A stretch of 33,393 nucleotides of DNA. Origin: Prevotella sp. (GTDB lineage Bacteria; Bacteroidota; Bacteroidia; Bacteroidales; Bacteroidaceae). The notes beneath the pieces were generated by a model that saw only the letters and a program-made list of their open reading frames with translations, ran no database searches and was not told where the DNA came from. The stretch spans positions 1-33,393 of the forward strand of contig JAFUTI010000021.1 in the NCBI GenBank assembly GCA_017471465.1, written 5' to 3'. The position numbers and the translations under genes are program-made. Numbering within the stretch: the stretch's first letter is position 1; every line of letters starts with the position of its first letter. Below are positions 16,920-23,732 of this stretch, in pieces.

Positions 16920-17910
16920 CGTATGCCCATTTATAGTACAAAGCACCATGTACGAAACCTGCACCGAAGGCGGTGAGGATGATATTGTCACCCTTCTTGA
17001 GCAGATTCTCATAGTCCCAGAGGGCCAGAGGGATGGTCGCTGCCGACGTGTTACCGTAGCGCTCGATATTGACGAGCACCTGGTCCATTGTCACGTCAAG
17101 ACGCTTGGCAACGGCTTCGATGATACGCATATTGGCCTGGTGAGGCACGACATAGCGTATGTTGTCCTTATTCAGACCGTTACGCTCGGCTATGATTGCA
17201 CAGTCGTCGCTCATGTTCGTCACCGCATAGCGGAAGACGGTACGACCCTCCTGATAGAGGTAGTGCAGACGGTGGTCGACGGTGAAGTGGCTGGGAGGAC
17301 TGACGGAGCCGCCGGCCTTCATGTGAAGGAAGGGCAGACCCTTGCCGTCGCAGCGCAGATAGCTGTCGATGACACCGGTATTCTCCTCCTCGGTGGCCTC
17401 TACGAGGACGGCGGCAGCGCCGTCGCCGAAGAGCGGACAGGTCTGGCGGTCCTTGTAGTCAACGACCGACGACATCTTGTCGGCACCGATGACAATCACC
17501 TTCTTCACGCGACCGCTCTGGATCATCATCGCCGCCTGGTCGAGGGCGAAGAGGAATCCGCAGCAGGCGCCCCAGAAGTCGTAGGCGAAGGCATTCTTCA
17601 GACCTAGTTTTCCAACGACAATACTTGCCGTCGACGGGAACTTATAGTCGGCCGTCGATGTAGCCACGATGAGGGCATCGATGGTGTCAGGGTCAACGCC
17701 CGTCTTCTTGAGGAGCTGCTTGGCGGCCTTGCGCGCCATATAGCTGGTGCCGAGGCCTTCCTCGCTGAGGATGTGACGCTCCTTGATGCCCACGCGCGTC
17801 ATAATCCACTCGTCGTTGGTGTCTACCATGCGCGACAACTCCTCATTGGTGAGGACATAGTCGGGCACGTAGCCGCCAACGCCTGTGATAATAGCGCTGT
17901 TTCTGCTCAT
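16909..17910 (-). CDS. fabH: FabH, beta-ketoacyl-ACP synthase III
   Basis: A 333-residue enzyme that starts fatty-acid synthesis by joining acyl-CoA to malonyl-ACP. The catalytic triad is visible: Cys116 in WGACCGF, His257 in VPHQAN and Asn287 in YGNTSAA. Length is usual. Its ATG shares one base with the rpmF stop codon (TAATG arrangement), and era overlaps its end, so the genes are tightly coupled. Confidence 0.97.
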   Translation of the reverse strand: MSRNSAIITGVGGYVPDYVLTNEELSRMVDTNDEWIMTRVGIKERHILSEEGLGTSYMARKAAKQLLKKTGVDPDTIDALIVATSTADYKFPSTASIVVGKLGLKNAFAYDFWGACCGFLFALDQAAMMIQSGRVKKVIVIGADKMSSVVDYKDRQTCPLFGDGAAAVLVEATEEENTGVIDSYLRCDGKGLPFLHMKAGGSVSPPSHFTVDHRLHYLYQEGRTVFRYAVTNMSDDCAIIAERNGLNKDNIRYVVPHQANMRIIEAVAKRLDVTMDQVLVNIERYGNTSAATIPLALWDYENLLKKGDNIILTAFGAGFVHGALYYKWAYDGA

Positions 17911-18101
17911 TATTCAGCTACTTCGTCAGCTTTCTTGATAGCCACCTTGCCACGGTAGTATCCACAGGTGGGGCATACGGTGTGATACACATAGTAAGCA
18001 CCGCAGTTAGGACATACGGCCAGCGTAGGAGCTACAGCCTTGTCATGGGTACGACGCTTGAGGGTACGTGTCTTCGATTGTCTTCTTTTAGGATGTGCCA
18101 T
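17910..18101 (-). CDS. rpmF: 50S ribosomal protein L32
   Basis: A 63-residue basic protein beginning [22 protein letters not shown], the L32 hallmark. A zinc ribbon is formed by CPNC and CPTC (two CxxC pairs). It lies 13 bp after DUF177 and abuts fabH, the common bacterial DUF177-rpmF order. Confidence 0.97.
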   Translation of the reverse strand: MAHPKRRQSKTRTLKRRTHDKAVAPTLAVCPNCGAYYVYHTVCPTCGYYRGKVAIKKADEVAE

Positions 18102-18110
18102 AATTCTATA

Positions 18111-18138
18111 AACTTTAAACTTTAAACTTTAAACTTTT
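18111..18138. repeat. Heptamer tandem repeat (AACTTTA)
   Basis: About four consecutive copies of a 7-bp unit (plus strand AACTTTA, minus strand TAAAGTT) span the stop codon of DUF177 and the gap before rpmF. The unit length is not a multiple of three, so slippage would change the last residues and the stop position. Confidence 0.85.
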
Positions 18139-18642
18139 CAGTTTCTCCCAGCGGGGGTCTATCGCCTGGCCGGACTCCTCATCACCGCTTCGGTCGGCTG
18201 ACAGCTCTTCCAGAGCCTTCGTCATAGCAGGGTTGCACTTACCAGTTGCGTGCACGTGCTGGATGGGTATTGCCAGTGCTATAAACTCATAGATGTACCA
18301 TGCCGTGTCGAGTATTCCTTCGTTCTCGTCGACGGTCACGGTGTCATCGTCCTCTGAGTCGGTGCTCCCGAGCTTCGCCAGCAGACGGTTGTCAGTCGCT
18401 ATGGGCTGCTCCATCAGGTCGAGGCACCGGTCGCAGGTGATCTCTACGTTGCCGACAGTGTGGAAAAGGAGTTCAAAAAAGCCGGATGCCTTGCGTATAG
18501 ACAGCGACACATGCAATGCTCCACTCTCCACCTCCGTCTGATCCAGAGCGTCGAAGAACTGCTTGTCAAGATCCCATTCGAAGATTGTCACCTCCTTGTT
18601 AAGACCCTTTAAATCAATCTTATAACGCTCTAAATCGCACAT
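18115..18642 (-). CDS. DUF177 (YceD-like) protein
   Basis: A 175-residue DUF177 family protein. The family is co-conserved with rpmF and linked to 23S rRNA and 50S production. The core shows ITCDRCLDLMEQP (CxxC) and a later acidic stretch (TDSEDDDTVTVDENE), then FIALAIPIQHVH with a third cysteine in GKCNP. I start at the ATG at 18642 (MCDLERYKIDLKGL); an apparent earlier TTG start at 18663 falls inside the promoter. The last six codons and the stop lie in a TTTAAAG heptamer repeat, so the C-terminal LKFKV is repeat-encoded. First gene of the rpmF-fabH-era-der operon. Confidence 0.92.
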   Translation of the reverse strand: MCDLERYKIDLKGLNKEVTIFEWDLDKQFFDALDQTEVESGALHVSLSIRKASGFFELLFHTVGNVEITCDRCLDLMEQPIATDNRLLAKLGSTDSEDDDTVTVDENEGILDTAWYIYEFIALAIPIQHVHATGKCNPAMTKALEELSADRSGDEESGQAIDPRWEKLKSLKFKV

Positions 18643-18660
18643 AGATACACTTTTGGGGTG

Positions 18661-18692
18661 CAAAGGTACGAAGAAATAGGGAATTAGCCAAA
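18661..18692 (-). promoter_or_regulatory. Promoter of the DUF177-rpmF-fabH-era-der operon
   Basis: On the minus strand TTTG (18689-18692) and TACCTTTG (18661-18668) are separated by 20 bp. The expected transcription start is about 10-15 bp before the ATG at 18642. Confidence 0.85.
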
Positions 18693-18708
18693 TATTTCTT
18701 TCTTTTTT

Positions 18709-19824
18709 TTATTTTTTCAACTCTATGCGGAAGGTCGTGCCCTTCCCCACTTCCGACTGTTTCACAAAGATCCGACCGTGATGATAGTCCTCGACGATGC
18801 GCCGTGCCAACGACAGTCCGAGTCCCCAGCCACGCTTCTTCGTCGTGAATCCCGGCGTGAAAACGTTCTTGACATCCTTCTTGCGGATACCCTTGCCGTT
18901 GTCGGACACCTCCAGGGCGACCCGTCCCTCGTCATCGGTAAGCGTCAGGACGATACGCCCTGCCCCTTCCATCGCGTCGACAGCGTTCTTACACAGATTC
19001 TCGACCACCCACTCAAAGAGCGACGCGTTCATCTTCACCACCACAGCATGGTCGGGCACGCGGCACACCATCTCCACCTTCTTCGACGTGCGGCGGTCCA
19101 TATAGTCGACGACGTGTTCGAGCACCTCGTTCATCGACGCATCGACAGGCTCAGGCAACGACCCTATCTTCGAGAAACGCTCGGCAATCAGTTCCAGACG
19201 CCGCACATCCTTGTCCATCTCGGGTATCAGCTCGTCCTGCGGATAGTTCTCCTTCAGAATCTCCACCCACGCCATCAGACTCGAGATGGGTGTGCCGAGC
19301 TGGTGGGCCGTCTCCTTCGACAGGCCTACCCACACCTTGTTCTGCTCAGCCCGTTTCGACGACAGCAGGGCAAAGATGGCGATGACGACAAAGATCATCA
19401 CGATGCCCAGCTGCACGTAGGGCCACTGTGTCAGCCGTTTCAGCATCGTCGACTCATCGTAGCACACCAGCTGAGAGCCTACGCGTATGGTGTCGCCAGC
19501 CTGAATCATCCGTTGCGCATAGTCGGTAATATGGAGTGTATCGTCGATATTGCGGAAGTCGTCAATGTCACCCTCGCTGCTCAACACGATGACAGGGATG
19601 GTGTTGTTCGACTGCATGACATTGAGCACCAGGCTCAGGTCCGTCGTCTCGTCGGCACTGTTCAGGGCACGCAGCGCCTCTGCCCAGGTCTGCATCTTCG
19701 CACGCTCCTCGCGCTGCAGATCCATCACCAGATAGTGTGACACCAGCAACGACACCACGGCTATCACAACAGCCGCAATGACCAGTAAAATCTTCACCTG
19801 ACGGATTCTGTCTGTCCACTGCAT
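18709..19824 (-). CDS. Membrane sensor histidine kinase (orphan)
   Basis: A 371-residue kinase with membrane segments at about 11-32 and 136-155, enclosing a periplasmic sensor of about 100 residues. There is no clear HAMP domain. The phospho-acceptor is His174 in SKETAHQLGTPISSLMAW. Then come the N box (NLCKNAVDAMEG), G1 (DNGKGI) and G2 (GWGLGLSLARRI) with FTPGFTTKKRG between. It should autophosphorylate and pass phosphate to a response regulator, but none is encoded nearby. The start is the ATG at 19824; a terminator-like hairpin lies 15 bp upstream and no promoter was found. Confidence 0.93.
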   Translation of the reverse strand: MQWTDRIRQVKILLVIAAVVIAVVSLLVSHYLVMDLQREERAKMQTWAEALRALNSADETTDLSLVLNVMQSNNTIPVIVLSSEGDIDDFRNIDDTLHITDYAQRMIQAGDTIRVGSQLVCYDESTMLKRLTQWPYVQLGIVMIFVVIAIFALLSSKRAEQNKVWVGLSKETAHQLGTPISSLMAWVEILKENYPQDELIPEMDKDVRRLELIAERFSKIGSLPEPVDASMNEVLEHVVDYMDRRTSKKVEMVCRVPDHAVVVKMNASLFEWVVENLCKNAVDAMEGAGRIVLTLTDDEGRVALEVSDNGKGIRKKDVKNVFTPGFTTKKRGWGLGLSLARRIVEDYHHGRIFVKQSEVGKGTTFRIELKK

Positions 19825-19838
19825 ACTGATATATAACG

Positions 19839-19871
19839 AAAAAGCCCAGAGGATATTGTATCCTCATGGCT
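19839..19871 (-). terminator. Intrinsic-terminator-like hairpin just before the histidine kinase
   Basis: On the minus strand AGCC-AT-GAGGATA pairs with TATCCTC-TG-GGCT around a 3-nt loop, followed by TTTTTC. It ends the barstar-like gene transcript or acts as an attenuator in the kinase leader. The 7-bp core stem is perfect. Confidence 0.75.
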
Positions 19872-19932
19872 CAAAAAGAACTTTTGATTGGAATTGTTTT
19901 GGTATATATATATTGTCTGAATACAAGAAATT

Positions 19933-19978
19933 CAATCAAAAACCTGTCCCCTTGATTGTCCCCTTGATTGTTGATTGT
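19933..19978 (+). repeat. GGGGACAG-type hairpin repeat (left copy) with 12-bp tandem units
   Basis: CAATCAA (19933-19939) and TTGATTG (19952-19958) form an inverted pair around AAACCTGTCCCC. The unit CCCCTTGATTGT then occurs twice in tandem (19948-19971) with a further TGATTGT. The CTGTCCCC core is the reverse complement of the core of the right copy at 20701-20724. Such GGGGACAG hairpins accompany RAYT transposases. Confidence 0.7.
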
Positions 19979-19989
19979 CCTTACCCTTA

Positions 19990-20655
19990 TCATCTTTTTT
20001 GATTTTCCATAACTGTTGAGTAGACCAGCCTACACGCCTCATCTTCAGAAGAACATATCTTAAGATAATTTCTTCCACCACGCTCATCTAAATAGAACAC
20101 TTCCCATTTGCTGTAATTATGATATATGATGATGCTGTCTGTTTTTAATTCATCCCATAGTGAGTATCTGCTTTCTGGAATTCCCAGATCGTCAAAGATT
20201 TTTTTCAATTCTCTTCTGTTCATAGTACCATGATCATTCACTGCAATCTCTTTCTTCGACAAGCTGTTCATTCTTTTTATCTCTTCTATTACATTTTTGC
20301 CCGGAAAGAACTTATCAATATATTCTTTTTCATCAATGTTAAAATAATAAGTTATATGATGCGCTTCACAATTGATGGAATCGTGTATAACAGATAAGTA
20401 GGTAGATAAATCCCAGGTTGGTTGCAGATGAGCCACACTATTGTGTATTATTAGTATTTCGTTTTGATTTATCCAACTAAGGTTGCGAAGTTGCTGCTCC
20501 AAATCTTCCCACGTATAGTCAAACGCGGGAAAAAGCAACTTGTCGTTTAACTGCTTAAACAGCTCTACCCTATTATTAACGCTTTCAATAATTGAAGTGA
20601 ATGCATTTGTATTCACTATTTCCCTAATATCACGAAAGAAAGAAATATTACTCAT
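19990..20655 (-). CDS. Barstar-like immunity protein with a second immunity-type domain
   Basis: A 221-residue cytosolic protein with no signal peptide. Residues 40-72 (FPAFDYTWEDLEQQLRNLSW, then INQNEILIIHN) resemble the barstar core, in which an acidic helix plugs a ribonuclease. Residues 143-215 look like a separate domain often found as a stand-alone immunity-type protein: GTMNRRELKKIFDDLGIPES, RYSLWDELKTDS, WEVFYLDERGG, SSEDEACRLV. It begins with its own methionine (145), suggesting a gene fusion. The gene is AT-rich unlike the neighbouring core genes, and is bracketed by oppositely oriented GGGGACAG hairpins. Both domain calls are by recall, and the toxins they would oppose are not encoded here. 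Confidence 0.65.
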   Translation of the reverse strand: MSNISFFRDIREIVNTNAFTSIIESVNNRVELFKQLNDKLLFPAFDYTWEDLEQQLRNLSWINQNEILIIHNSVAHLQPTWDLSTYLSVIHDSINCEAHHITYYFNIDEKEYIDKFFPGKNVIEEIKRMNSLSKKEIAVNDHGTMNRRELKKIFDDLGIPESRYSLWDELKTDSIIIYHNYSKWEVFYLDERGGRNYLKICSSEDEACRLVYSTVMENQKR

Positions 20656-20700
20656 AATCTTTGTATTTAATTATTTTAGAGGGATTATTATTCCCCGAAA

Positions 20701-20724
20701 GAATCATGGGGACAGTTTTGATTC
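20701..20724 (-). repeat. GGGGACAG-type hairpin repeat (right copy)
   Basis: GAATCA and TGATTC form a perfect inverted pair around TGGGGACAGTTT. It matches the left copy at 19933-19958 in reverse orientation: AATCAAAA, CTGTCCCC and TGATT are shared. It directly follows the transposase remnant. Confidence 0.75.
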
Positions 20725-20734
20725 CATCACTTCT

Positions 20735-20806
20735 TTAGCGGTTGATGCCTCTCAACATAACGTGGTAGATGCCTGTCCCGTTCTGAACTCTTCCGATTCT
20801 CGACAT
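20735..20806 (-). pseudogene. N-terminal remnant of a REP-associated tyrosine transposase (RAYT, Y1 family)
   Basis: This reads as 23 codons and a stop: MSRIGRVQNGTGIYHVMLRG then INR. The GIYHVMLRGINR phrase is the conserved first strand of RAYT/Transposase_17 proteins, normally followed by about 200 more residues with the HUH motif and catalytic tyrosine. Here the frame stops right after INR and the GGGGACAG hairpin begins 11 bp later, so almost the entire transposase has been deleted with the end repeat retained. Confidence 0.75.
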
Positions 20807-20832
20807 AAGAATAAAATGCTCTATAGATTAAT

Positions 20833-21090
20833 TCATTTAGGGCGGTTTATACCTAATTCATATTTATTCCAAAAGGAATCAAACTCTTCTTGACTGATTA
20901 TGTCTTTATCGTCAATGACTAAATCATTCAAAGTTTGGTCATATAAAAAGAACTCATTCTCTATTGGTTTATTTATCGACAAACAGACGACAAAATCCTG
21001 ATGAATTTCAATTTGTCTTACTGCATATCCTCCCTCAAAATGAAGAAGGAATAGAATATCAGCCTCATCCCAATACTTCTTTATAAACAC
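20833..21090 (-). CDS. DUF6881-like immunity-type protein, possibly 5'-truncated
   Basis: The strongest reading is 85 residues from a GTG at 21090: FLLHFEGGYAVRQIEIHQDF followed later by ISQEEFDSFWNKYELG. This fits the small DUF6881-type family (strand-rich start, then eEFe.vW), seen beside polymorphic toxins. The same frame stays open for 25 more codons upstream (ALNTVASEYPEIALYVVEKYGESDK) without a start codon, to a TAA at about 21166 beside the 24-bp palindrome. The natural start may therefore have been lost when the palindrome arrived. No signal peptide. It may be a functional short gene or a remnant. Confidence 0.5.
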   Translation of the reverse strand: MFIKKYWDEADILFLLHFEGGYAVRQIEIHQDFVVCLSINKPIENEFFLYDQTLNDLVIDDKDIISQEEFDSFWNKYELGINRPK

Positions 21091-21163
21091 CTTGTCCGAT
21101 TCTCCATATTTTTCTACTACATAAAGTGCTATTTCAGGGTATTCACTGGCAACAGTATTAAGG

Positions 21164-21187
21164 GCTTACAGGGGGCCCCCTGTGAGC
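21164..21187. repeat. 24-bp palindrome, CAGGGGG/CCCCCTG core
   Basis: A nearly perfect palindrome without a loop (core ACAGGGGGCCCCCTGT, arms GCTT/GAGC with one G-T). It lacks a T run, so it is not a standard terminator. A related palindrome lies at 23293-23311. Confidence 0.75.
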
Positions 21188-21196
21188 TTGACAATA

Positions 21197-21811
21197 TCAG
21201 TAATACACCCTCAGTCCCAGCATCACGCCCAACTGCCGGTAGCCGTAATACTCGTCATCAGGCAGTTCAAAGCCATCGGGCTTCTTGAAATAACAGGTTT
21301 GGCTCAAGCCCTCTACGCCTATTCCTATTGAGCGGGATAACTTCAGTTCCACGTCTAACTTATAGTTAAAGCCCAGCCCCACCTCAGTGTCGCTGTTGTC
21401 ATTGTAGATGCCCAAACCAAGGCCTGCAGACAGTTCACCCCGCAGACACTTCACCAACGACCCGCCTAACACAAAGCTGGGACCGAAGTAGAACAGCTTA
21501 TAAGTAACGTCATCGGGCGTGTAGACAAAAGACCGGCGCGGAATCTCGACCGTCGTACTACTGCCATAGAGGTCAAAACCAAAACCGTAGATGCGCTTGC
21601 CCATACTTGACAGCGAGAACAACAGTCCCGTTCCCCGCACGCCAGTCTGGTATTCGCTCTTGCTGGTATACAGCTTCGAGGTCGTCCACACTGGGCCGAC
21701 ATCAAATTTCAGACTGCCATTCGACTGGCTCCTGCCCGTCTGCTGTTCCTCACCATAGGCAAAAGTAATGATGCTGCACAAGAATACTGCCATTATCAGA
21801 ATCCTTTTCAT
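21197..21811 (-). CDS. Outer-membrane beta-barrel protein
   Basis: A 204-residue exported protein. The ATG at 21811 gives signal peptide MKRILIMAVFLCSIITFAYG, then EEQQ; an upstream in-frame start would add 20 non-signal residues. The mature part alternates glycine/aromatic strands (GFGFDLYGSSTTVEI, LFYFGPSFVLGG, LSAGLGLGIYND) and ends LGVMLGLRVYY, the aromatic terminal strand of an outer-membrane barrel. It does not look like an immunity protein. It is more GC-rich than the small genes around it. Function unknown. Confidence 0.75.
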   Translation of the reverse strand: MKRILIMAVFLCSIITFAYGEEQQTGRSQSNGSLKFDVGPVWTTSKLYTSKSEYQTGVRGTGLLFSLSSMGKRIYGFGFDLYGSSTTVEIPRRSFVYTPDDVTYKLFYFGPSFVLGGSLVKCLRGELSAGLGLGIYNDNSDTEVGLGFNYKLDVELKLSRSIGIGVEGLSQTCYFKKPDGFELPDDEYYGYRQLGVMLGLRVYY

Positions 21812-21854
21812 ATCATATATAACATTACAAACAACTTCATTTTTCTTTTGTCTA

Positions 21855-22343
21855 TTACTCAGGAAGGTCAAAGGTATATTTTCCTGTCCTTATTCTATGT
21901 ACTATTTCAATACACGAAAATACCATTCCTATATCTGCTTTTCGATACTCGTCAGTCAACTCACCTATACTTATAACAGGATGATTAATATTCCAAATAT
22001 GCCAATGAAAAGATTTCTTTATTCCTCGGAAATCAATCTCGTCAACCATTCTAAAAACAATATTCCCCAGATTTCCCAATTCTGTGCTTTTTCCTACTTT
22101 ACTCCAATAACCATACCTAATTCCAACACTTAACACCGTATGAGCATAAAAAGACACTTCATCTTTTACTATCTCATCAAAATCAGGAATATATTCAATC
22201 GGATAATGCCGTTTGAATACACGAATGACAGAACTATTTAGTACAGTGAAATCGTTTGCTATATACTGAAAATAGCATTTATACTGTCCATCAATCTCAG
22301 CACAGAAGATATTGCCAATTTTTGTTACAATACGTTTTACCAT
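21855..22343 (-). CDS. Imm26-like immunity protein
   Basis: A 162-residue cytosolic protein beginning MVKRIVTKIGNIFCAEIDGQ with YKCYFQYIANDFTVLNSSVI. Other blocks are IRVFKRHYPIEY, VKDEVSFYAHTVL and FHWHIWNINH. The opening (kiGniF...dg.yk..FQYi..D) resembles the Imm26 immunity family, and I recall close stand-alone copies beside RHS-type toxins in Bacteroidales. No signal peptide, AT-rich. The cognate toxin is not in the window. Confidence 0.6.
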   Translation of the reverse strand: MVKRIVTKIGNIFCAEIDGQYKCYFQYIANDFTVLNSSVIRVFKRHYPIEYIPDFDEIVKDEVSFYAHTVLSVGIRYGYWSKVGKSTELGNLGNIVFRMVDEIDFRGIKKSFHWHIWNINHPVISIGELTDEYRKADIGMVFSCIEIVHRIRTGKYTFDLPE

Positions 22344-22372
22344 CAGAAATTCAGTTTAACTATACCACATAT

Positions 22373-22738
22373 TTATTCTACCGAGAATGGAAATGTCAGT
22401 GTTCCTTTGTTCCACTCTTCCAAAGTCATCTCTGCTGAGAAACTGTTTATTCGATCCTCACATTCTACTATTTTTTGCAAAACCTCTTTACATTCTCTTG
22501 TCTTATACGGTAATAATACATAGGCAGCAATATAGCGGACGCCCACATCTGTATGATGCAAAAACGGAATGAGTTTATCCATATTACGAGTTTTGTTAAT
22601 ATACTTAATGCTTTCTATTGCACTAAGATATAACTTGTTACCTCTTCTGTAATCAATATGCTTATTTGCTTCTCCCCATTTCGAGGAGAACTTTTCAAAT
22701 TTATCCAAAGCATCATGAATATTATTAATAGCAACCAT
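22373..22738 (-). CDS. DUF2019-like immunity protein (copy 2)
   Basis: A 121-residue helical protein. The conserved block LIPFLHHTDVGVRYIAAYVL followed by LP and then SFSAEMTLEEWNKGTLTFPF matches DUF2019-type HEAT-like proteins and is clearly related to the gene at 23334-23714 (HxDxGVRxxAAYxLLP, AEMxLExWxxGxLxxPF). No signal peptide. A TAATTTTG element lies 9 bp upstream of the ATG, so it can be expressed on its own. Confidence 0.65.
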   Translation of the reverse strand: MVAINNIHDALDKFEKFSSKWGEANKHIDYRRGNKLYLSAIESIKYINKTRNMDKLIPFLHHTDVGVRYIAAYVLLPYKTRECKEVLQKIVECEDRINSFSAEMTLEEWNKGTLTFPFSVE

Positions 22739-22746
22739 TTCTATGA

Positions 22747-22754
22747 CAAAATTA
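22747..22754 (-). promoter_or_regulatory. -7 promoter element before DUF2019-like copy 2
   Basis: TAATTTTG on the minus strand, 8 bp from the ATG at 22738. No matching -33 TTTG was found, and the region is AT-rich, so chance is possible. Confidence 0.4.
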
Positions 22755-22792
22755 ATAATAAATTCGTTTGTTTACTAATATTCCATACTCAA

Positions 22793-22803
22793 AGCGGGAC
22801 AGA
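22793..22803 (+). repeat. CGGGACAG motif, possible further element end
   Basis: AAGCGGGACAG differs by one base from the GGGGACAG cores at 19.9 and 20.7 kb. It lies in the 103-bp gap between two immunity-type genes. A short match only. Confidence 0.3.
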
Positions 22804-22841
22804 CCTAGGGTGAGCAATAGCAGATTTCTCAAATCCACATA

Positions 22842-23273
22842 TTATGTCACCATAGATATCAAATATATTGCAGAACAGAAAAACACAGCGGCTCCCAAAA
22901 GAACAAAACAAGCGATAGAATGCCATTTCCACTTGCTGTAGTTTGGATCCTGGCTGAATTCATCATAGTATTTTGTAAACAAACCATTATTAAAATAACG
23001 GTAAGTGAAATAAGACAGACATGGGACAATGGTAACGAAAGATATTAATGCAATATATTCTTTCGGAATTGTCAAATGATAATGAATCATTAGCAAAGAA
23101 GGTATTATCCATATTACCCCAACAAGATAGCCAACAGCTGTTAGTCCCATAATACTCCCTGCCATAATCTCCGTCTTGTTTCCTTCACGAAATTCATTTG
23201 GGCTGATAGAGAAAGCTCTGTCTAAGGATTGAAAAGAGTAATAAATATGGTTTAAAAATCGTTCAATTGTCAT
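22842..23273 (-). CDS. Small membrane protein, candidate immunity protein
   Basis: A 143-residue protein with about three membrane segments: near 36-62 (IMAGSIMGLTAVGYLVGVIW), 72-93 (IALISFVTIVPCLSYF) and 118-140 (ACFVLLGAAVFFCSAIYLI). I do not recognise a family. Its place between two DUF2019-like genes, its AT-rich sequence and its size suggest an immunity protein for a membrane-acting toxin, but this rests on position alone. Confidence 0.5.
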   Translation of the reverse strand: MTIERFLNHIYYSFQSLDRAFSISPNEFREGNKTEIMAGSIMGLTAVGYLVGVIWIIPSLLMIHYHLTIPKEYIALISFVTIVPCLSYFTYRYFNNGLFTKYYDEFSQDPNYSKWKWHSIACFVLLGAAVFFCSAIYLISMVT

Positions 23274-23292
23274 ATCCTATACTTTTTATTTA

Positions 23293-23311
23293 TCACAGGG
23301 GGTTCCCTGTG
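23293..23311. repeat. Palindrome related to that at 21164
   Basis: CACAGGG and CCCTGTG (23294-23300 and 23305-23311) surround GGTT. It shares the CACAGGGGG/CCCTGTG-GAG arrangement with the palindrome at 21164-21187. Two direct copies of TGAGCCTAA follow (23312-23329). It sits between two immunity-type genes. Confidence 0.7.
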
Positions 23312-23333
23312 TGAGCCTAATGAGCCTAATGTT

Positions 23334-23714
23334 TTATTTCTTACTTTTGTTAAATTCATCTTGAAAGGGATAAACGAGTTTTCCCTCTTTCCACTGTTCT
23401 AACACCATTTCTGCGTTTAAACTTAGAATTCCAAAATTGTCATGTGCTAAAGCAGATAATACGGCCTTACTCCGATCCTCACATACCGGCAAAAGTGCAT
23501 AAGCTGCAGATAACCTTACACCAATATCATCATGGTTAAGCAAAGCATATAAATCTGATAAGTGACCTACTTCATGGAGGAAAACGATAGCATCCATCAC
23601 TTTATCATAGTTCTTATTAGCGACTTTGTAATCTCCAATTATAGAAGCCTTCGCGTGAATAGAAGCGCTCTCTTCAAATATACTGACGGCTTTTTCAATG
23701 GTCTTTATCTTCAT
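23334..23714 (-). CDS. DUF2019-like protein, probable cognate immunity for the RHS toxin
   Basis: A 126-residue helical cytosolic protein with the DUF2019-like block LLNHDDIGVRLSAAYALLPV followed by LNAEMVLEQWKEGKLVYPFQ. It lies directly behind the toxin-encoding end of the RHS gene (46-bp gap), the usual place for the cognate immunity gene in polymorphic toxin loci. A TAATTTTG element lies 18 bp before the ATG. Related to the gene at 22373-22738. Confidence 0.7.
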   Translation of the reverse strand: MKIKTIEKAVSIFEESASIHAKASIIGDYKVANKNYDKVMDAIVFLHEVGHLSDLYALLNHDDIGVRLSAAYALLPVCEDRSKAVLSALAHDNFGILSLNAEMVLEQWKEGKLVYPFQDEFNKSKK

Positions 23715-23732
23715 CTTGAATAGTATTTAATG

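Noticed and set aside
18643-18663. TTG start for DUF177 at 18663
   Set aside because: The TTG is the end of the TACCTTTG promoter element, upstream of the likely transcription start; the ATG at 18642 begins the conserved sequence.
18778-19740. Plus-strand open frame of 320 codons opposite the histidine kinase
   Set aside because: The kinase has all its motifs on the other strand; this frame has none and is a compositional shadow.
19933-20724. CRISPR-like array from the repeated CCCCTTGATTGT and GGGGACAG units
   Set aside because: Units are too short, there are no regular spacers and no cas genes; the pattern fits RAYT-type hairpins.
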